This document shows, in pieces, positions 7,851 through 14,882 of a stretch of DNA of 45,197 bases (the stretch's first letter is position 1; every line of letters begins with the position of its first letter). Below the pieces are notes generated by a model. The model was not told the origin of the DNA. It ran no database searches and saw only the letters and a program-made list of their open reading frames with translations. The translations under genes were made by a program, and so were the position numbers. The DNA is from Synechococcaceae cyanobacterium (GTDB lineage Bacteria; Cyanobacteriota; Cyanobacteriia; PCC-6307; Cyanobiaceae). The stretch lies in contig CANHMF010000004.1 in assembly GCA_947461705.1 (NCBI GenBank), forward strand, positions 1 to 45,197, in the 5' to 3' direction.

Positions 7851-9026
7851 CTACACCTGCGCAATCGCCAGCAGCCCCTGGGTGAGCCGATCCAGGGCCT
7901 CCTGCAACTGGGCCTCGCCGAGCATGCCGTAACTGAGCCGCAGGCAGCAGCCCCGCAAGCCGAAGCTGCTGCCGCTCACCAGGGCCACCCGGTGCTCGCG
8001 GATCAGCCGCTCCATGGCCCCATCGCTGCTGAGGGGCGTGGTCACGTTCAGTAGGGCATAGAAGGCCCCCTCCGGTGGGGCCATCAGCCGCCAGGGCACC
8101 TCGGGTTGCTCCAGGGCCTGGAGCACCTGGGTCCGCCGCTCCGCCAGGGTGGCGATGCGTTCCAGGCACCAGCCACTGCCGGCCTCGAGCGCTGCCACGG
8201 CCGCGTGCTGCGTGAGCTGCGGAGCACAGATCAGGATCGTGTCCTGCACCTTGGCTAGCTCCGCCATCAGCGCTCTCGGGGCCGCGGCGTAGCCCAGGCG
8301 CCAACCCGCCATGCCGTGGCTCTTGGACAGGGAGCCGAGGGTCACGGTGTGGGCACTGCTGCCGGGGACACTGCCGGGGCTCCAGTGCTGGGCGGTGCCA
8401 TAGCTGAACAGGGCATAGGCCTCGTCGCTGATGTGCAGCAGACCGCGATCGGCGCAGAGCTGGTTGATCGCCCTCAGCACCTCGGGGGGGAACACGGCCC
8501 CGCTTGGGTTGTTGGGCGACACCGTCACGATGGCGCGGCTGCGGGGGGTGATCGCCGCCGCCAGCCGCTCGGGATCCGGGATCACTCCCGCCTCCACCGC
8601 CACCGGCACGCCCCCCGCCAGGCGGATCGCCATCGCGTGGTTGAAGTAGTAGGGCACCGGCAGGATCACTTCATCGCCGGGATCGCACAGCACCTGGACC
8701 ACGGCGTTGAAGGCCATGTTGCTGCCGGCGGTCACGAGCACCGCGCTGGCCTCCAGGTCGAGCCCGTGGTGCTGGTGCAGGTGCTGTGCGATGGCGGCCC
8801 GCAGGGGCGGCAGCCCCTCCACCGGGCCATAGCGGTGGACCTGGGGATCGCCCTGCAGGGCCTGCCGGGCGGCTGAGATCACCGCGTCCGGTGGGCCCCA
8901 GGCCACCATCCCCTGGCCCAGGGAGAGGGTGCCCGGGGTCTGCTCGATCAGCCCCCCCATCACGGGGATCACGGGGCTCTGCACCGCCGCCAGGCGTCGG
9001 GCGGCGGAGGGGGTGGTGCGGCTCAT
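7851..9026 (-). CDS. Class I/II PLP-dependent aminotransferase
   Basis: This is a fold-type I aminotransferase of 391 residues, cytoplasmic. It shows the family series TAGSNMAFNAVVQVL, DEVILPVPYYFNH, SPNNPSGAVFPPE (Asn/Pro pyridine-ring contact), HISDEAYALFSYG (the Asp/Tyr pair on the cofactor) and the Schiff-base lysine in GSLSKSHGMAGWRLGY. The C-terminal substrate-carboxylate Arg is in GLRGCCLRLSYGM. The start ATG (9026-9024) overlaps the stop of the upstream coiled-coil gene as ATGA. The much longer open frame upstream (to 9512) is rejected as it runs over that gene. The amino donor and acceptor cannot be told from sequence; aspartate- or aromatic-type transaminases are the closest look. 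Confidence 0.9.
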   Translation of the reverse strand: MSRTTPSAARRLAAVQSPVIPVMGGLIEQTPGTLSLGQGMVAWGPPDAVISAARQALQGDPQVHRYGPVEGLPPLRAAIAQHLHQHHGLDLEASAVLVTAGSNMAFNAVVQVLCDPGDEVILPVPYYFNHAMAIRLAGGVPVAVEAGVIPDPERLAAAITPRSRAIVTVSPNNPSGAVFPPEVLRAINQLCADRGLLHISDEAYALFSYGTAQHWSPGSVPGSSAHTVTLGSLSKSHGMAGWRLGYAAAPRALMAELAKVQDTILICAPQLTQHAAVAALEAGSGWCLERIATLAERRTQVLQALEQPEVPWRLMAPPEGAFYALLNVTTPLSSDGAMERLIREHRVALVSGSSFGLRGCCLRLSYGMLGEAQLQEALDRLTQGLLAIAQV

Positions 9027-9439
9027 TCCGGGGTGAGGGGCTGCGGGGGCGCCTTGGGTTTGGCAGGTGCGGGTGCCGGCAGCAGGCCGCCATCCGCCGG
9101 TGGCAGGCTCAGCTCGGGCCGACTGCTGATCTGCTGCCGCAGGGCTTCCTGCTCCCGGCTCAGGGCCTGCACGGTGGTGTCGAGGGTTTCGAGCCGCTGC
9201 AACCGCTGCACCGTGCTGCGCAGCTGCTCCTCGAGGGCATTGGTGCGGCCGAGATCGTTGGCGTTTTCCAGGGTTTGCAGCCGGTTCTGCAGCGTTTGCA
9301 GCCGTTGCCCCTGCTGCCGCACCTGCAGCAGCACCACCACAAACAGCACCGCCACCAGGGCGGTGAGGCCCGCCCCTCCCCAGCGCATCCAATTGGGCAA
9401 GGCCCTGGCCAGCTCGCGCGTCTGGGGGCTGGATGCCAT
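9023..9439 (-). CDS. Membrane-anchored coiled-coil protein, unknown function
   Basis: This 138-residue protein has one membrane helix at about residues 17-41 (MRWGGAGLTALVAVLFVVVL), then a long heptad-rich region full of Gln, Leu and Arg (RQQGQRLQTLQNRLQTLEN and onward to about residue 110) that should form a coiled coil, and a Pro/Ala-rich tail. The positive and tryptophan-containing N-terminal flank suggests the N terminus is cytoplasmic. I do not recognise a family. The start MASSPQTREL is preferred; an upstream MRARQAGQQ start at 9499 is possible. It is the first gene of a two-gene unit with the aminotransferase (ATGA overlap) and is divergent from the Nif11-like gene. Confidence 0.65.
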   Translation of the reverse strand: MASSPQTRELARALPNWMRWGGAGLTALVAVLFVVVLLQVRQQGQRLQTLQNRLQTLENANDLGRTNALEEQLRSTVQRLQRLETLDTTVQALSREQEALRQQISSRPELSLPPADGGLLPAPAPAKPKAPPQPLTPE

Positions 9440-9545
9440 GGTTCGGCGGATCTGCTGATCCAAGTCTGCGGGCTGCTGGCCTGCTTGGCGAGCCCGCATC
9501 CCTGGGCCCCAACCGCTAGGACAGATCCAGCCGATCGGAGCTCCG

Positions 9546-9791
9546 TTGTCGCTCGCCCAACTCGACGCCTTCCTGGCCCACGCGCGCACCACGCCGGACC
9601 TGGTGGAGCGGTTGCGCCAGCCCGTGGAGGTTCAAGAGTTGTTGGCCCTGGCGGCCAGCCATGGGTTCGCGCTGGAGGAGGCCGATGTGATCGCCGCCCA
9701 GGTGCGTGCGGAGGAGGCGCTCAGCGATGCCGAGTTGCAGCGCCGCGCTGGCCTGGAGGCCCGCAAGCTGCGCAGCTTCATCCCCGGCTGA
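9546..9791 (+). CDS. Nif11-like small protein
   Basis: This 81-residue protein fits the Nif11 family: the start SLAQLDAFLAHARTTPDLVE followed by a helix-rich body with ASHGFALEEADVIAAQ, the hallmark spacing of the family, where a partially conserved F/G pair precedes the second helix. In picocyanobacteria Nif11 domains act as leader regions of RiPP precursors, but also occur as stand-alone proteins of unknown role. Here there is no double-glycine cleavage site and no cysteine-rich core: the tail ends ARKLRSFIPG. The start is TTG at 9546, with GGAG about 6 bases upstream. The DUF427 gene starts 12 bases downstream and may be co-transcribed. No lanthipeptide synthetase is in the window. Confidence 0.7.
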   Translation: MSLAQLDAFLAHARTTPDLVERLRQPVEVQELLALAASHGFALEEADVIAAQVRAEEALSDAELQRRAGLEARKLRSFIPG

Positions 9792-9803
9792 GGGACAGGC
9801 CCC

Positions 9804-10274
9804 ATGGATCAGGAGCATGTCTGCGACTATCCGCGTCCACCCGCCCTGGTGCCCTGTACCGACCATGTGGTGGTGAAGGTGCTGGGCCAGCTGCTGTGTG
9901 ACACCCATCACAGCCTGAGGGTGCTGGAAACCTTCCATCCCCCCACCTACTACCTGCCACCCGAAGCGATGGCGCTCTCCTTGCTGCGGCCAGTTCCTGG
10001 CCGCAGCTTCTGCGAGTGGAAGGGGCTGGCCCGCTACTTCGATGTGGTGGTGGCCGGCCAATGCCTGCAACGCGCCGTGTGGCAATACCCGGAGCCCACG
10101 GCGGCGTTTGCGCCTCTGGCCGGCTGGTATGCCCTTTACCCGGCCCAGATGGATGGCTGTTGGGTGAATGGGGAGCGGGTGATTCCCCAGCCTGGTGGTT
10201 TCTATGGCGGCTGGATTACGTCAGCCGTGGTCGGCCCCTTCAAAGGGGATCCTGCCCATCCTCAGCTGATTTAG
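9804..10274 (+). CDS. DUF427 domain protein
   Basis: The 156-residue protein carries a DUF427 domain, a small beta-fold of unknown biochemical role that is frequent in actinobacteria and cyanobacteria. The family features seen are TYYLPPEAMALSLLRPVPG, then RSFCEWKGLARYFDVVVAG (family: CPWKG followed by a beta strand), AVWQYPEPTAAFAPLAGWYALYP, and a C-terminal aspartate-containing turn. An ATG at 9804 with GAGGGACAGG upstream is a good start. The last 35 bases overlap the end of the convergent gene at 10240-10647. No function can be assigned beyond the domain. Confidence 0.82.
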   Translation: MDQEHVCDYPRPPALVPCTDHVVVKVLGQLLCDTHHSLRVLETFHPPTYYLPPEAMALSLLRPVPGRSFCEWKGLARYFDVVVAGQCLQRAVWQYPEPTAAFAPLAGWYALYPAQMDGCWVNGERVIPQPGGFYGGWITSAVVGPFKGDPAHPQLI

Positions 10275-10647
10275 AGCGATAGAGAGCTGGGGCAGTGAAG
10301 CTGGCGTAATGGCCTTCGTCCCTGAACCACAGCCCTGATTCCTGCTTCAGGTCTACAGGGTTCAGTTGCCACTGCTGTGTCAGATAAGCCGCAAAGTTCG
10401 GCGTGCTGGCGAGGGGCACACCATCCCAGAACACCACGGCAAAGCGAAGGGCCCGCACCAGATAGCCACCGCCCTGGAGGGCTTCTGGTTCCTCGATCTC
10501 CTCGTCCATCAGATGGGTGCGAAAGGGCGCTGCGCCCTTGCCCTCGAGGGGATATTTGTGGAAATAGAGCGCTCGAGCCCGTGGGAAAACAGGGCCGGGT
10601 GCCAGACGCAACAGATCCCTGAAGGCGGTGTCAAACGATGTCATCAA
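10240..10647 (-). CDS. Hypothetical protein, 135 aa
   Basis: I do not recognise a family. The protein opens MMTSFDTAFRDLL (the first or second Met may be the start), is rich in aromatic residues, and has no signal peptide or membrane segment. Segments such as RALYFHKYPLEGKGAAPF and VVFWDGVPLASTPNFAAYL look like a folded soluble domain with balanced amino acid use, not like a chance frame. It overlaps the 3' end of the DUF427 gene tail to tail by 35 bases, so convergent transcripts would pair there. It follows the 60-residue gene at 10660-10842 by 12 bases and may share its transcript. Confidence 0.6.
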   Translation of the reverse strand: MMTSFDTAFRDLLRLAPGPVFPRARALYFHKYPLEGKGAAPFRTHLMDEEIEEPEALQGGGYLVRALRFAVVFWDGVPLASTPNFAAYLTQQWQLNPVDLKQESGLWFRDEGHYASFTAPALYRSKSAEDGQDPL

Positions 10648-10659
10648 TCGCGGATGTTC

Positions 10660-10842
10660 TCAGGTGCCCAGGAGCCGGCAGCCGATCTGAATGCGGCCTT
10701 CATCCAACAGGCGACCGAGCTTCAAGGCCGTGGCTTCCTCCTGCCGGTTGAAGCTGGCTTGCTGTCGCGTGATCCAGGCGATTTCTTCAGCGGTGATTAC
10801 GCCTGTGGAGAGGCTTTCCAGAAACACTTCGCCGACGACCAT
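10660..10842 (-). CDS. Small conserved-looking cyanobacterial protein, 60 aa
   Basis: This short protein (MVVGEVFLESLSTGVITAEE at the start, then a helix-rich middle and the ending IQIGCRLLGT) resembles, from memory, small unannotated proteins seen in many unicellular cyanobacteria; I could not confirm that by search. It is soluble and helical by appearance, with alternating acidic and hydrophobic residues, and shows a positively charged segment ALKLGRLLDEGR. It lies between the rhomboid gene (110 bases upstream) and the 135-residue gene (12 bases downstream), all on the same strand. No function is known to me. Confidence 0.6.
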   Translation of the reverse strand: MVVGEVFLESLSTGVITAEEIAWITRQQASFNRQEEATALKLGRLLDEGRIQIGCRLLGT

Positions 10843-10952
10843 GGCTGTGAAGCAGCTCTGGTGGAGACGCTATCGAGCCCATCGATCCTGACCTGGCCGT
10901 GCAATGAGTTGTTACCCACAGGGGGAATGCCGCTCTCGGTAAGGGCCTGGCT

Positions 10953-11510
10953 TCAGGTGGGCTGCTCGCGGTGAATGGCCAGGGCCGCCACGACGCCGCC
11001 CGCAAATCCCGACACATGGCCGATCCAGCTGACGCCGGCCGGCGAGGCAAACGGCAGCAGGCTGGGCAAAACGCCTCCCCAGGCGATCAGGCAGAAGCCG
11101 GATAGGGCCAGGGTGCTGAGCCGGCGCTCCAGAAAGCCGATCACCATCAGATAGCCGAGCAGGCCGTACACCACGCCAGATAGGCCATGGCTGCCCTGGG
11201 GCCAGACCAGCCAGACGGGGATCGCGCAGGCGTACACACCAAGCCACACGGCCAGGTAATCGCGGCGGCTCTTGGCCAGCACCAGCCAGGAGAGCGGCAG
11301 GAACAGCAGGCTGTTGCTGAGCAGATGACTGAAATCGCCGTGGCTGAAGGGCGCCGTGAGCACGCCCACCAGGCTGCCGCCACTGGCCAAAGGGAGCATG
11401 GGCAGGTTCCAGCGACCGCCGAACAGCAGTTGGTCCACCAGTTCCTGCAGCCAGGGCACTGCCAGGATCAGCAGGGGCAGTGTCAGCCGAGCGGGAAGCC
11501 AGCGGCCCAT
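10953..11510 (-). CDS. Rhomboid-family intramembrane serine protease
   Basis: This protein of 185 residues has about six hydrophobic segments and the rhomboid catalytic set: HLLSNSLLFLPL (the His/Asn of TM2), HGLSGVVYGLLGYL with the GxSG nucleophile serine in TM4, and GVSWIGHVSGFAGGVVAAL with the catalytic His in TM6. These residues form the Ser-His dyad that cuts transmembrane substrates. The start MGRWLPARLT at 11510 is chosen over the upstream frame to 11585, which is proline- and glutamine-rich and runs into the divergent gene. Both dyad residues are present, so it should be active. The substrate is unknown. Confidence 0.88.
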   Translation of the reverse strand: MGRWLPARLTLPLLILAVPWLQELVDQLLFGGRWNLPMLPLASGGSLVGVLTAPFSHGDFSHLLSNSLLFLPLSWLVLAKSRRDYLAVWLGVYACAIPVWLVWPQGSHGLSGVVYGLLGYLMVIGFLERRLSTLALSGFCLIAWGGVLPSLLPFASPAGVSWIGHVSGFAGGVVAALAIHREQPT

Positions 11511-11557
11511 CACAGGGGGAGGCGGGAGTTGGAGATGATTCTGCTGACCTCTCGCGG

Positions 11558-12169
11558 GTGAATGTCGTGGAATCCACCGGTGCACGCGAGCGTTTGATGG
11601 GCCCCAATGGTGGCTGCTGGGATGGCACGTTCATCCGCTGTGGTGCCGATGGCCAGGAGCAGGAACGCTTCCCCACCAGCCTGCAGGTGACGGACAGCGG
11701 CGGTGCGATCGAAGCTGCCCTCACCTACTGCCACACGGGCCAGGTGCGCAGCATGCGTTTCCAGGAGCCCCCGCCCGAGATGCAGATTGCCCCCAGCGGC
11801 CACTGGAGCCTGGGGCCTGATCGCATTGGTCCGTGGCCCTGGTTCGCGGAGCTTTGCCTTGTGCACGGGGATCGGCGGCGCCGGGTGGTGCTGCGTCATG
11901 GCAGCGCCGACCTGGAGACCTTTGTGCTCGTGGTGGAGGCGCGTCCTGGCGTTGTGGATCCGGCTCCGGAGCCGTTGCTTGCGGTGCAGTTGCTGGGGCC
12001 TGGCCATTGGTGCGTGCAGCCAGGGCTGGAGCTGGCCACGGTGATGGGGCGCCAGCTGGGGGATCCCGTGGCCTGCCTGTTGCGCTGGCGGCCTGAGCCC
12101 GGGATTGCGTTGGAGCTGGTGCGTCGCTATGGCGCCAGTGGTCTGCTGGAGCCGCTCACGGTGACCTAA
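11558..12169 (+). CDS. DUF3598-like hypothetical protein
   Basis: The protein has a predicted beta-rich calycin-like body of about 190 residues. It begins near GPNGGCWDGTFIRCGADGQE, which resembles the NxGxWxGxF opening of DUF3598 and of phycobiliprotein-lyase-type calycins, and continues RSMRFQEPPPEMQIAPSGHW and GPDRIGPWPWFAELCLVHG. The assignment to DUF3598 is by eye and tentative. The start is uncertain: GTG 11558, GTG 11567 or ATG 11597 all keep the domain; none has a clear ribosome site. It is divergent from the rhomboid gene. The stop TAA (12167-12169) overlaps the TAG stop of the convergent exported-protein gene. Confidence 0.55.
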   Translation: MNVVESTGARERLMGPNGGCWDGTFIRCGADGQEQERFPTSLQVTDSGGAIEAALTYCHTGQVRSMRFQEPPPEMQIAPSGHWSLGPDRIGPWPWFAELCLVHGDRRRRVVLRHGSADLETFVLVVEARPGVVDPAPEPLLAVQLLGPGHWCVQPGLELATVMGRQLGDPVACLLRWRPEPGIALELVRRYGASGLLEPLTVT

Positions 12170-12489
12170 CGGGCCGGGCACTGCAGGGCTTGTCGCCTTG
12201 TTTCGATCCTGTCGATCTCGGCTTCTGCGGCATCCAGGCCCCGGTCTACGGCCTGGGCGAAGGCCACTTGAGCCCGATACAGCAGCTCACAGCCAGCATC
12301 GGGGTTTTGGTTGGGCTGTTGCTGCTGCAAGGCCTGGTGTTCTAGGGCCTGACCTGTTGCTATGTACCGCTCCGGAGGATCAATGACCTCAGCATTGGCC
12401 GGTTGAGGACTGACGACCAACACCAGGGCGGCTGCGGCTGGGAGCAGCCTCGAGCCTCCATAGATTGAGCCTTTCGCCGGTTCTGCCAT
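12166..12489 (-). CDS. Exported hypothetical protein, 107 aa
   Basis: An N-terminal signal peptide is clear: a short n-region, the hydrophobic core LLPAAAALVLVVSPQ and a PANA-like cleavage site before EVIDPPERY. The mature part of about 75 residues is helical and rich in Gln and Ala, with two cysteines (GCELLYRAQVAF and the final QCPAR) that could pair in the periplasm. I do not recognise a family. Its start codon (12489-12487) lies back to back with the ATG of the plus-strand gene at 12488, sharing the palindrome CATG, so both messages must begin inside the opposite gene. Confidence 0.6.
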   Translation of the reverse strand: MAEPAKGSIYGGSRLLPAAAALVLVVSPQPANAEVIDPPERYIATGQALEHQALQQQQPNQNPDAGCELLYRAQVAFAQAVDRGLDAAEAEIDRIETRRQALQCPAR

Positions 12490-12766
12490 GACGTTCTTTG
12501 AGCTGCTCTGGCAGGGCGAGGGATTCAGTGATGCCGGTGATCTTGCCGAGGCGCTGGCCGGATTTCAGGAGGTGAAACCCAAGGAGCTCAGCTGGCAGGA
12601 GATCTGTGCCGATCCCAGCTACGCCCCCACCATCCGCCGCTATCGCTCCTTCGAGGCCTTCCTCGATAACGAGGACGAACTCGAGACGATCCTCCCCACC
12701 GCTGAGATGCTCGAACAGGCCTGCCCTGCGGGGACTGGCGCCGAGGCCGAGGAGCCGTCACCTTGA
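12488..12766 (+). CDS. Hypothetical acidic protein, 92 aa
   Basis: The product MTFFELLWQGEGFSDAGDLA and onward is strongly acidic, with ELETILPTAEMLEQ and a Glu-rich tail; it has no signal peptide or membrane segment. I do not recognise it. The body (QEICADPSYAPTIRRYRSF, FEAFLDNEDELE) looks like a small helical domain. The gene ends four bases before the SepF-like gene, so they probably form one unit. Its ATG shares two bases with the divergent exported-protein ATG. Confidence 0.6.
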   Translation: MTFFELLWQGEGFSDAGDLAEALAGFQEVKPKELSWQEICADPSYAPTIRRYRSFEAFLDNEDELETILPTAEMLEQACPAGTGAEAEEPSP

Positions 12767-12770
12767 AGGG

Positions 12771-13052
12771 ATGGATTCCCTGCCACCCGGATTTGCGCCG
12801 GATCCCCACGCCTGGGGAGCGGAGGTGGTGGTGATGCATCCCACCCGTCTTGAAGATGTGCAGGAGGCCGTGATGGCCCTGAGGGATCACGCCACCGTGT
12901 TGCTCAACCTCAGCGCCATGCCGGCGGCGGAGATGCAGCGGGCTGCGGATTTCATGGCGGGCGGGGCTTTCGCCCTGGATGGCCAGCAGCAGCGCCTGGG
13001 TGAGCGGGTGTTTCTGTTCGCTCCCCATTTCGTTCAGCTCAGTCGGGCCTGA
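12771..13052 (+). CDS. Minimal SepF-like (DUF552) protein
   Basis: The 93-residue product is essentially one SepF domain: EVVVMHPTRLEDVQEAVMAL, the ATVLLNLSAMPAAEMQRAAD strand-helix unit, DFMAGGAFALDGQQQRLGER and the end VFLFAPHFVQLSRA. SepF binds the C-terminal tail of FtsZ and tethers it to the membrane; cyanobacterial SepF (Cdv2) is normally near 180-200 residues with an N-terminal membrane-binding helix and a linker. That part is absent here; the N terminus is only about 17 residues (MDSLPPGFAPDPHAWGA), without an amphipathic helix. The frame upstream belongs to another gene, so this looks like a natural short form or paralogue rather than a truncation. It follows the acidic gene by four bases. 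Confidence 0.75.
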   Translation: MDSLPPGFAPDPHAWGAEVVVMHPTRLEDVQEAVMALRDHATVLLNLSAMPAAEMQRAADFMAGGAFALDGQQQRLGERVFLFAPHFVQLSRA

Positions 13053-13089
13053 GGTGCAAGCTGGAGGCTGGAATGGGCGCGGGCAGGCC

Positions 13090-13434
13090 ATGCAGGCAGC
13101 GGAGCTGGATCTGGTGGCGGCAACACCCGTGAATCACCTCTGGCCCCAGCTGTTGGAGCGTCTCGGCAGCGAGCGGGCTGTCCAGGCCGCCCGCCAGGCC
13201 CTGGATCTGCAGGCGATGCGCGGACAGCCCGGCACCCTGCCGGTGTTGCTGGTGGAAACTTGCGGTGTGGGCCTGGTGGAGCGGGCCCAGCTGCGGGCGG
13301 CCACCGGCCTGCCCCTGCCGGAGCATTCCTCTGGCCTGCTGCTGTTCAGTCGGCGCCAGGAAGCCCTGCAGCTGGTGTGGGTGGAGGGCGGCCCCGCGGG
13401 GGACCTCAAGCCTCGAAGCGACACTCCGGCTTGA
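13090..13434 (+). CDS. Hypothetical protein, 114 aa
   Basis: The product opens MQAAELDLVAATPVNHLWPQ and has an alpha/beta look (GTLPVLLVETCGVGLVERAQ, GLLLFSRRQEALQLVWVEGG). No signal peptide or membrane helix is seen and I recognise no family. The ATG at 13090 has AGG just upstream; a longer frame reaching back to 12979 would lie inside the SepF-like gene and is rejected. Its last 29 bases overlap the convergent gene at 13406-13783. Position suggests it is the third gene of the unit starting at 12488. Confidence 0.55.
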   Translation: MQAAELDLVAATPVNHLWPQLLERLGSERAVQAARQALDLQAMRGQPGTLPVLLVETCGVGLVERAQLRAATGLPLPEHSSGLLLFSRRQEALQLVWVEGGPAGDLKPRSDTPA

Positions 13435-13783
13435 GACCGGGCACCGTGAACTCCATGAACCAGAGGTATTCGCGGCTACGCCAGCCCAGGTCGAAGGGTT
13501 CCGTGGCCTGCCACTCCTCGCTGGTGAGGCCGTAGGCCGCCTCCAGGAAGGGGGGCACCAGGGCTTCCACCGTCTCCTGGCCTGGCTCGCCTTCGTCGAA
13601 GAGTTTCGCGGTGTAGATCGCGGCGAAGATTTCATGGTCTTCATCACAGATCACCACTTCAAATCCCTCGCCGCCGCCGGTCGGCAGGGTGTGGAGCTCG
13701 AAGTACTCGTCCCGCTCCAGCGGGTCGCTTGGAGCCTGGTCCAGCAGGGCCGCCAGGGCCTGCTTGAAGCGATCCAGTGCCAT
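13406..13783 (-). CDS. Hypothetical acidic protein, 125 aa
   Basis: The product starts MALDRFKQALAALLDQAPSD and is soluble and acidic, with an aromatic-rich C-terminal half (EEWQATEPFDLGWRSREYLW). I do not recognise it with certainty; it resembles small conserved cyanobacterial proteins that I cannot name. The start at 13783 removes a 32-residue upstream extension that overlaps the GGDEF gene region and has no coding character. It overlaps the 3' end of the gene at 13090-13434 by 29 bases. Confidence 0.6.
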   Translation of the reverse strand: MALDRFKQALAALLDQAPSDPLERDEYFELHTLPTGGGEGFEVVICDEDHEIFAAIYTAKLFDEGEPGQETVEALVPPFLEAAYGLTSEEWQATEPFDLGWRSREYLWFMEFTVPGLKPECRFEA

Positions 13784-13886
13784 GGGCCTGCTGTCTGCTG
13801 CTGGCAGTGTGGCCAGGGCTGCAGTCACCGGCCACTGCCCAGCAACGGTTGGCCTTCGTAGGCTGAGCTGCAAGGCCAAGAATCCC

Positions 13887-14882
13887 GTGCCGCCCTTCCC
13901 CGATTACCCCATCCCCGCGGATGAGGACCAGCGTCTGCGGGATCTGCAGCGCCATGGGGTGCTCGATACGGCCCCGGATGCCCATTTTGATCGCATCGTC
14001 CAGTTGGCCAGCGAAGCCCTGGACATGCCGATTGCGCTGGTGTCGTTGGTGGATCGCGATCGCCAGTGGTTCCTGGCCCGCCATGGTCTCGTGGTGAACC
14101 AGACCCCCCGGGAGATGGCCTTCTGTGCCCATGCCATTGCGGCTGAAGGGGTGCTGGTGGTGCCTGATGCCCTCGCTGATGAGCGCTTTAACACCAATCC
14201 CCTGGTGCTCACGTCCCCCCACGTCCGCTTTTACGCCGGCGCGCCCCTGCAGTCGTCCGAGGGACACAAGCTCGGCACCCTCTGTGTGATCGATCAGAAG
14301 CCCCGCAGCCTCCAACCGGATCAGCTGGAGATGCTGCAGCTGATGGCGGATCTGGTCATGCGTGAGATCGAATTGCGCCGTGTGAGCAGCCTCTGTCCAG
14401 TCACAGGGCTGTTCAATCGGGCCAGCTTCTTCCGCCTGGGAGCGCAGGAGATGGAGCGGGCCCGCCAGCAGGGACATGGGCTGTTCCTGCTGAACTTCGA
14501 TATCGACGACTTCCGCCAGATCAATCACCGCTGGGGACATCAGGCCGGGGATCAGGTGCTGGTGGATGTCTGCAAGCTCACCCAACGGCGCCTGCGGGAG
14601 CAGGATCTGTTTGGCCGCATTGGCGACGAGGAGTTCGCCGTGCTGCTGGTGGATGGCGATGACAGCGGTGCCATGGCCATCGCCGAGGCGATTCGCAGCG
14701 ATGTGGCGGCCATGGGCGGAATCTTCAGCCACTCCGATTACCACCCCCAGATCAGTGGTGGGCTCACCAACCTGGCGCCATCGGATCACAGCTTCGCCGA
14801 TCTCTTCTATCGGGCCGATCAGGCCCTCTATCTGGCCAAAGGCAACGGCCGCAATCAAATTGCTCGTTTGATTGCGGAGTGA
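13887..14882 (+). CDS. GAF-GGDEF protein (probable diguanylate cyclase)
   Basis: Residues about 10-160 form a GAF sensor domain (RLRDLQRHGVLDTAPDAHFD, then VSLVDRDRQWFLARHGL and the strand RFYAGAPLQSSEGHKLGTLC), of the type often preceding cyclases. From about 170 a GGDEF domain follows: PVTGLFNRASFF, FDIDDFRQINHRWGHQAGDQ, and the signature at 246-250. The signature reads GDEEF instead of GGDEF or GGEEF. An RxxD inhibitory site (REQD) lies exactly five residues upstream, as in product-inhibited enzymes. GTG 13887 is preferred as the GAF domain begins right after it; ATG 13782 would add 35 residues. Its end overlaps the next gene as GTGA. Synthesis of cyclic di-GMP is likely but not certain because of the altered signature. 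Confidence 0.8.
   Translation: MPPFPDYPIPADEDQRLRDLQRHGVLDTAPDAHFDRIVQLASEALDMPIALVSLVDRDRQWFLARHGLVVNQTPREMAFCAHAIAAEGVLVVPDALADERFNTNPLVLTSPHVRFYAGAPLQSSEGHKLGTLCVIDQKPRSLQPDQLEMLQLMADLVMREIELRRVSSLCPVTGLFNRASFFRLGAQEMERARQQGHGLFLLNFDIDDFRQINHRWGHQAGDQVLVDVCKLTQRRLREQDLFGRIGDEEFAVLLVDGDDSGAMAIAEAIRSDVAAMGGIFSHSDYHPQISGGLTNLAPSDHSFADLFYRADQALYLAKGNGRNQIARLIAE
14056..14063. repeat. HIP1 palindrome GCGATCGC
   Basis: Exact GCGATCGC in the GAF-GGDEF gene. Confidence 0.7.

Noticed and set aside
7851..9512. The extended aminotransferase frame reaching to 9512.
   Set aside because: The extra residues are the shifted reading of the coiled-coil gene; the enzyme fold starts after the ATG at 9026.
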